From UBA4416 sp044340865 (GTDB lineage: Bacteria > Bacteroidota > Bacteroidia > B-17B0 > Aurantibacillaceae), in assembly GCA_044340865.1 (NCBI GenBank), contig JBIISW010000044.1, positions 1 to 16,642 on the forward strand: a stretch of 16,642 nucleotides of DNA. The letters are read 5' to 3'. Below, piece by piece: positions 15,615 to 16,642 of the stretch. Made by a program: the position numbers and the translations under genes. The notes beneath the pieces are model-generated. The model searched no databases, was not told the DNA's origin, and saw nothing but the letters and a program-made list of their open reading frames with translations. Within the stretch, counting starts at the first letter, position 1; every line of letters starts with the position of its first letter.

Positions 15615-16642
15615 ATGCTCAGATTAAATCTATACCAAACTATTATTTGCCTCGCTATTGCTTGTTCTTCTTTGAAAGGAATTGCCCAAGAATTTTTGAA
15701 ACCGCTTAGTAGTAATAATTGTTTGATTAATGCTCGTAAAAATTATGTTGCGGCACAAAAAGCACTTTCTACTACAACATTAGATACGATTCCTTTTTTT
15801 GATGATTTTTCTTATGCAACTAAAAGTAGTTACCCTTCTTATAATCATTGGGTTGATTCAAATGTGTATATTAACACGGGCTTTCCAATTGCACCAATTA
15901 GTATAGGCGTAGCAACATTTGATGGGTTAAATAAAAACGGAGCGCCTTACAATGTTTTTGCTCCATTAGCGAGTTCTGCACGTGCAGATACATTAACTAC
16001 AAGGCCCATTAACTTACAAAAAAAAGGAGGTCTGGTTTACAGTCCTGCAGATAGCATATACTTAAGCTTTTATTATCAAGCCGAAGGAAGGGGTGATGCA
16101 CCAGAAAGTTTAGATGAATTAGCCTTAGAACTGTACAAACCAAACCAAAAAATTTGGTCTAAAATTTGGAGTAAATCAGGTTACAATCCTAGCGCTACTG
16201 ACACAACATTTAAAAGAGTCATGATTGCTATTACTGATACGGCTTATTATGATAGCTTATTTCAATTTAGATTTGTAAATAAGGCAACATTAAGCGGAAG
16301 CTTGGATCATTGGCATTTGGATTACGTTTATCTAAATAAAAATAGAACGAAAACTGACACCATTATTGAAGATATAACATTTGGATATGTTAGTACACCT
16401 TTTTTAAAAAATTATTCTTCCATGCCTTATCGGCAATTTATTGCGAGCGAAATGGCCACTAATATTAATACTTACATGCGAAATAATTCACTTATCGCTA
16501 AAACAAAAACTTATAAATTTGATATATTTCCGAAAACAGGCGGGCCAAGTTTATTCAATTACACCGGTGGAACAAATCCTATACTTCCATTCCAACCAAA
16601 TGGATGGCACATTAACCCTTCCGATTTTAACCCCACATTTAG
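15615..16642 (+). CDS. Large exported protein, N-terminal part (cut by window end)
   Basis: The frame is open from ATG at 15615 to the right edge (342 codons, no stop). It begins with a signal peptide (LNLYQTIICLAIACSSL core, likely cut after Ala24 in GIA-QE). A lipoprotein reading at Cys17 is less likely, because position -3 is Ala. The mature part is rich in Asn, Ser, Thr and aromatic residues. Recognizable stretches are DTIPFFDDFSY (57-67), IGVATFDGLNKNGAPY (97-112) and a later DHWHLDYVYLN. Such segments occur in large Bacteroidota surface proteins that end in a type IX secretion sorting domain. That domain would lie outside the window, so secretion by this route is inferred. I do not know the molecular function. 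It is coupled to the PASTA gene by a TAA-ATG junction. Confidence 0.8.
   Translation, partial: MLRLNLYQTIICLAIACSSLKGIAQEFLKPLSSNNCLINARKNYVAAQKALSTTTLDTIPFFDDFSYATKSSYPSYNHWVDSNVYINTGFPIAPISIGVATFDGLNKNGAPYNVFAPLASSARADTLTTRPINLQKKGGLVYSPADSIYLSFYYQAEGRGDAPESLDELALELYKPNQKIWSKIWSKSGYNPSATDTTFKRVMIAITDTAYYDSLFQFRFVNKATLSGSLDHWHLDYVYLNKNRTKTDTIIEDITFGYVSTPFLKNYSSMPYRQFIASEMATNINTYMRNNSLIAKTKTYKFDIFPKTGGPSLFNYTGGTNPILPFQPNGWHINPSDFNPTF

Noticed and set aside
1..16642. Search for mobile elements, CRISPR arrays, phage or defence genes
   Set aside because: No transposase, integrase, regularly spaced repeats or defence-like domains were seen; gene order is the conserved tRNA-tuf-secE-nusG-rplKAJL-rpoBC cluster.

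Overview
The window is a conserved housekeeping region from a member of the Bacteroidota. Four things point there. The DNA is AT-rich. Start codons are preceded by A/T-rich leaders without clear Shine-Dalgarno sites. The RpoB, RpoC and EF-Tu sequences are of the Bacteroidota type. A promoter with the phylum's own -33 TTTG / -7 TAnnTTTG architecture lies in front of the tRNA cluster. The last gene has the look of an exported Bacteroidota surface protein. I cannot name a genus from the sequence alone.

Layout. From 2 to 1030 (+) is the 3' part of a PiT-type phosphate transporter gene, ending in an intrinsic terminator. A gene-free stretch (1031-1367) separates it from the convergent minus-strand block and holds the two facing terminators. 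From 14748 down to 1368 (-) runs the classic translation/transcription cluster, in transcription order: tRNA-Thr(UGU), tRNA-Tyr(GUA), tRNA-Gly(UCC), tRNA-Thr(GGU), tuf, tRNA-Trp(CCA), secE, nusG, rplK, rplA, rplJ, rplL, rpoB, rpoC. It supplies EF-Tu and tRNAs for elongation, SecE for protein export, NusG for elongation control, L11/L1/L10/L7-L12 for the ribosomal stalk and L1 arm, and the two large RNA polymerase subunits. From 15006 to the right edge (+) a divergent unit encodes a membrane-anchored PASTA protein and, directly abutting it (TAA then ATG), the 5' part of a large exported protein cut by the window edge.

Regulatory structure is where the window gives most. A -33/-7 promoter sits upstream of the first tRNA. 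A strong hairpin separates tuf from tRNA-Trp. A foldable leader of about 126 nt lies between nusG and rplK. An attenuator-like hairpin with a T-tract lies between rplL and rpoB. A perfect 10-bp hairpin without a T-tract lies between rpoB and rpoC. RpoB appears to start at TTG. I found no mobile element, CRISPR array, phage gene or unfamiliar multi-gene system. The gene content is ordinary, and the points worth following are the RNA elements and the partial exported protein.
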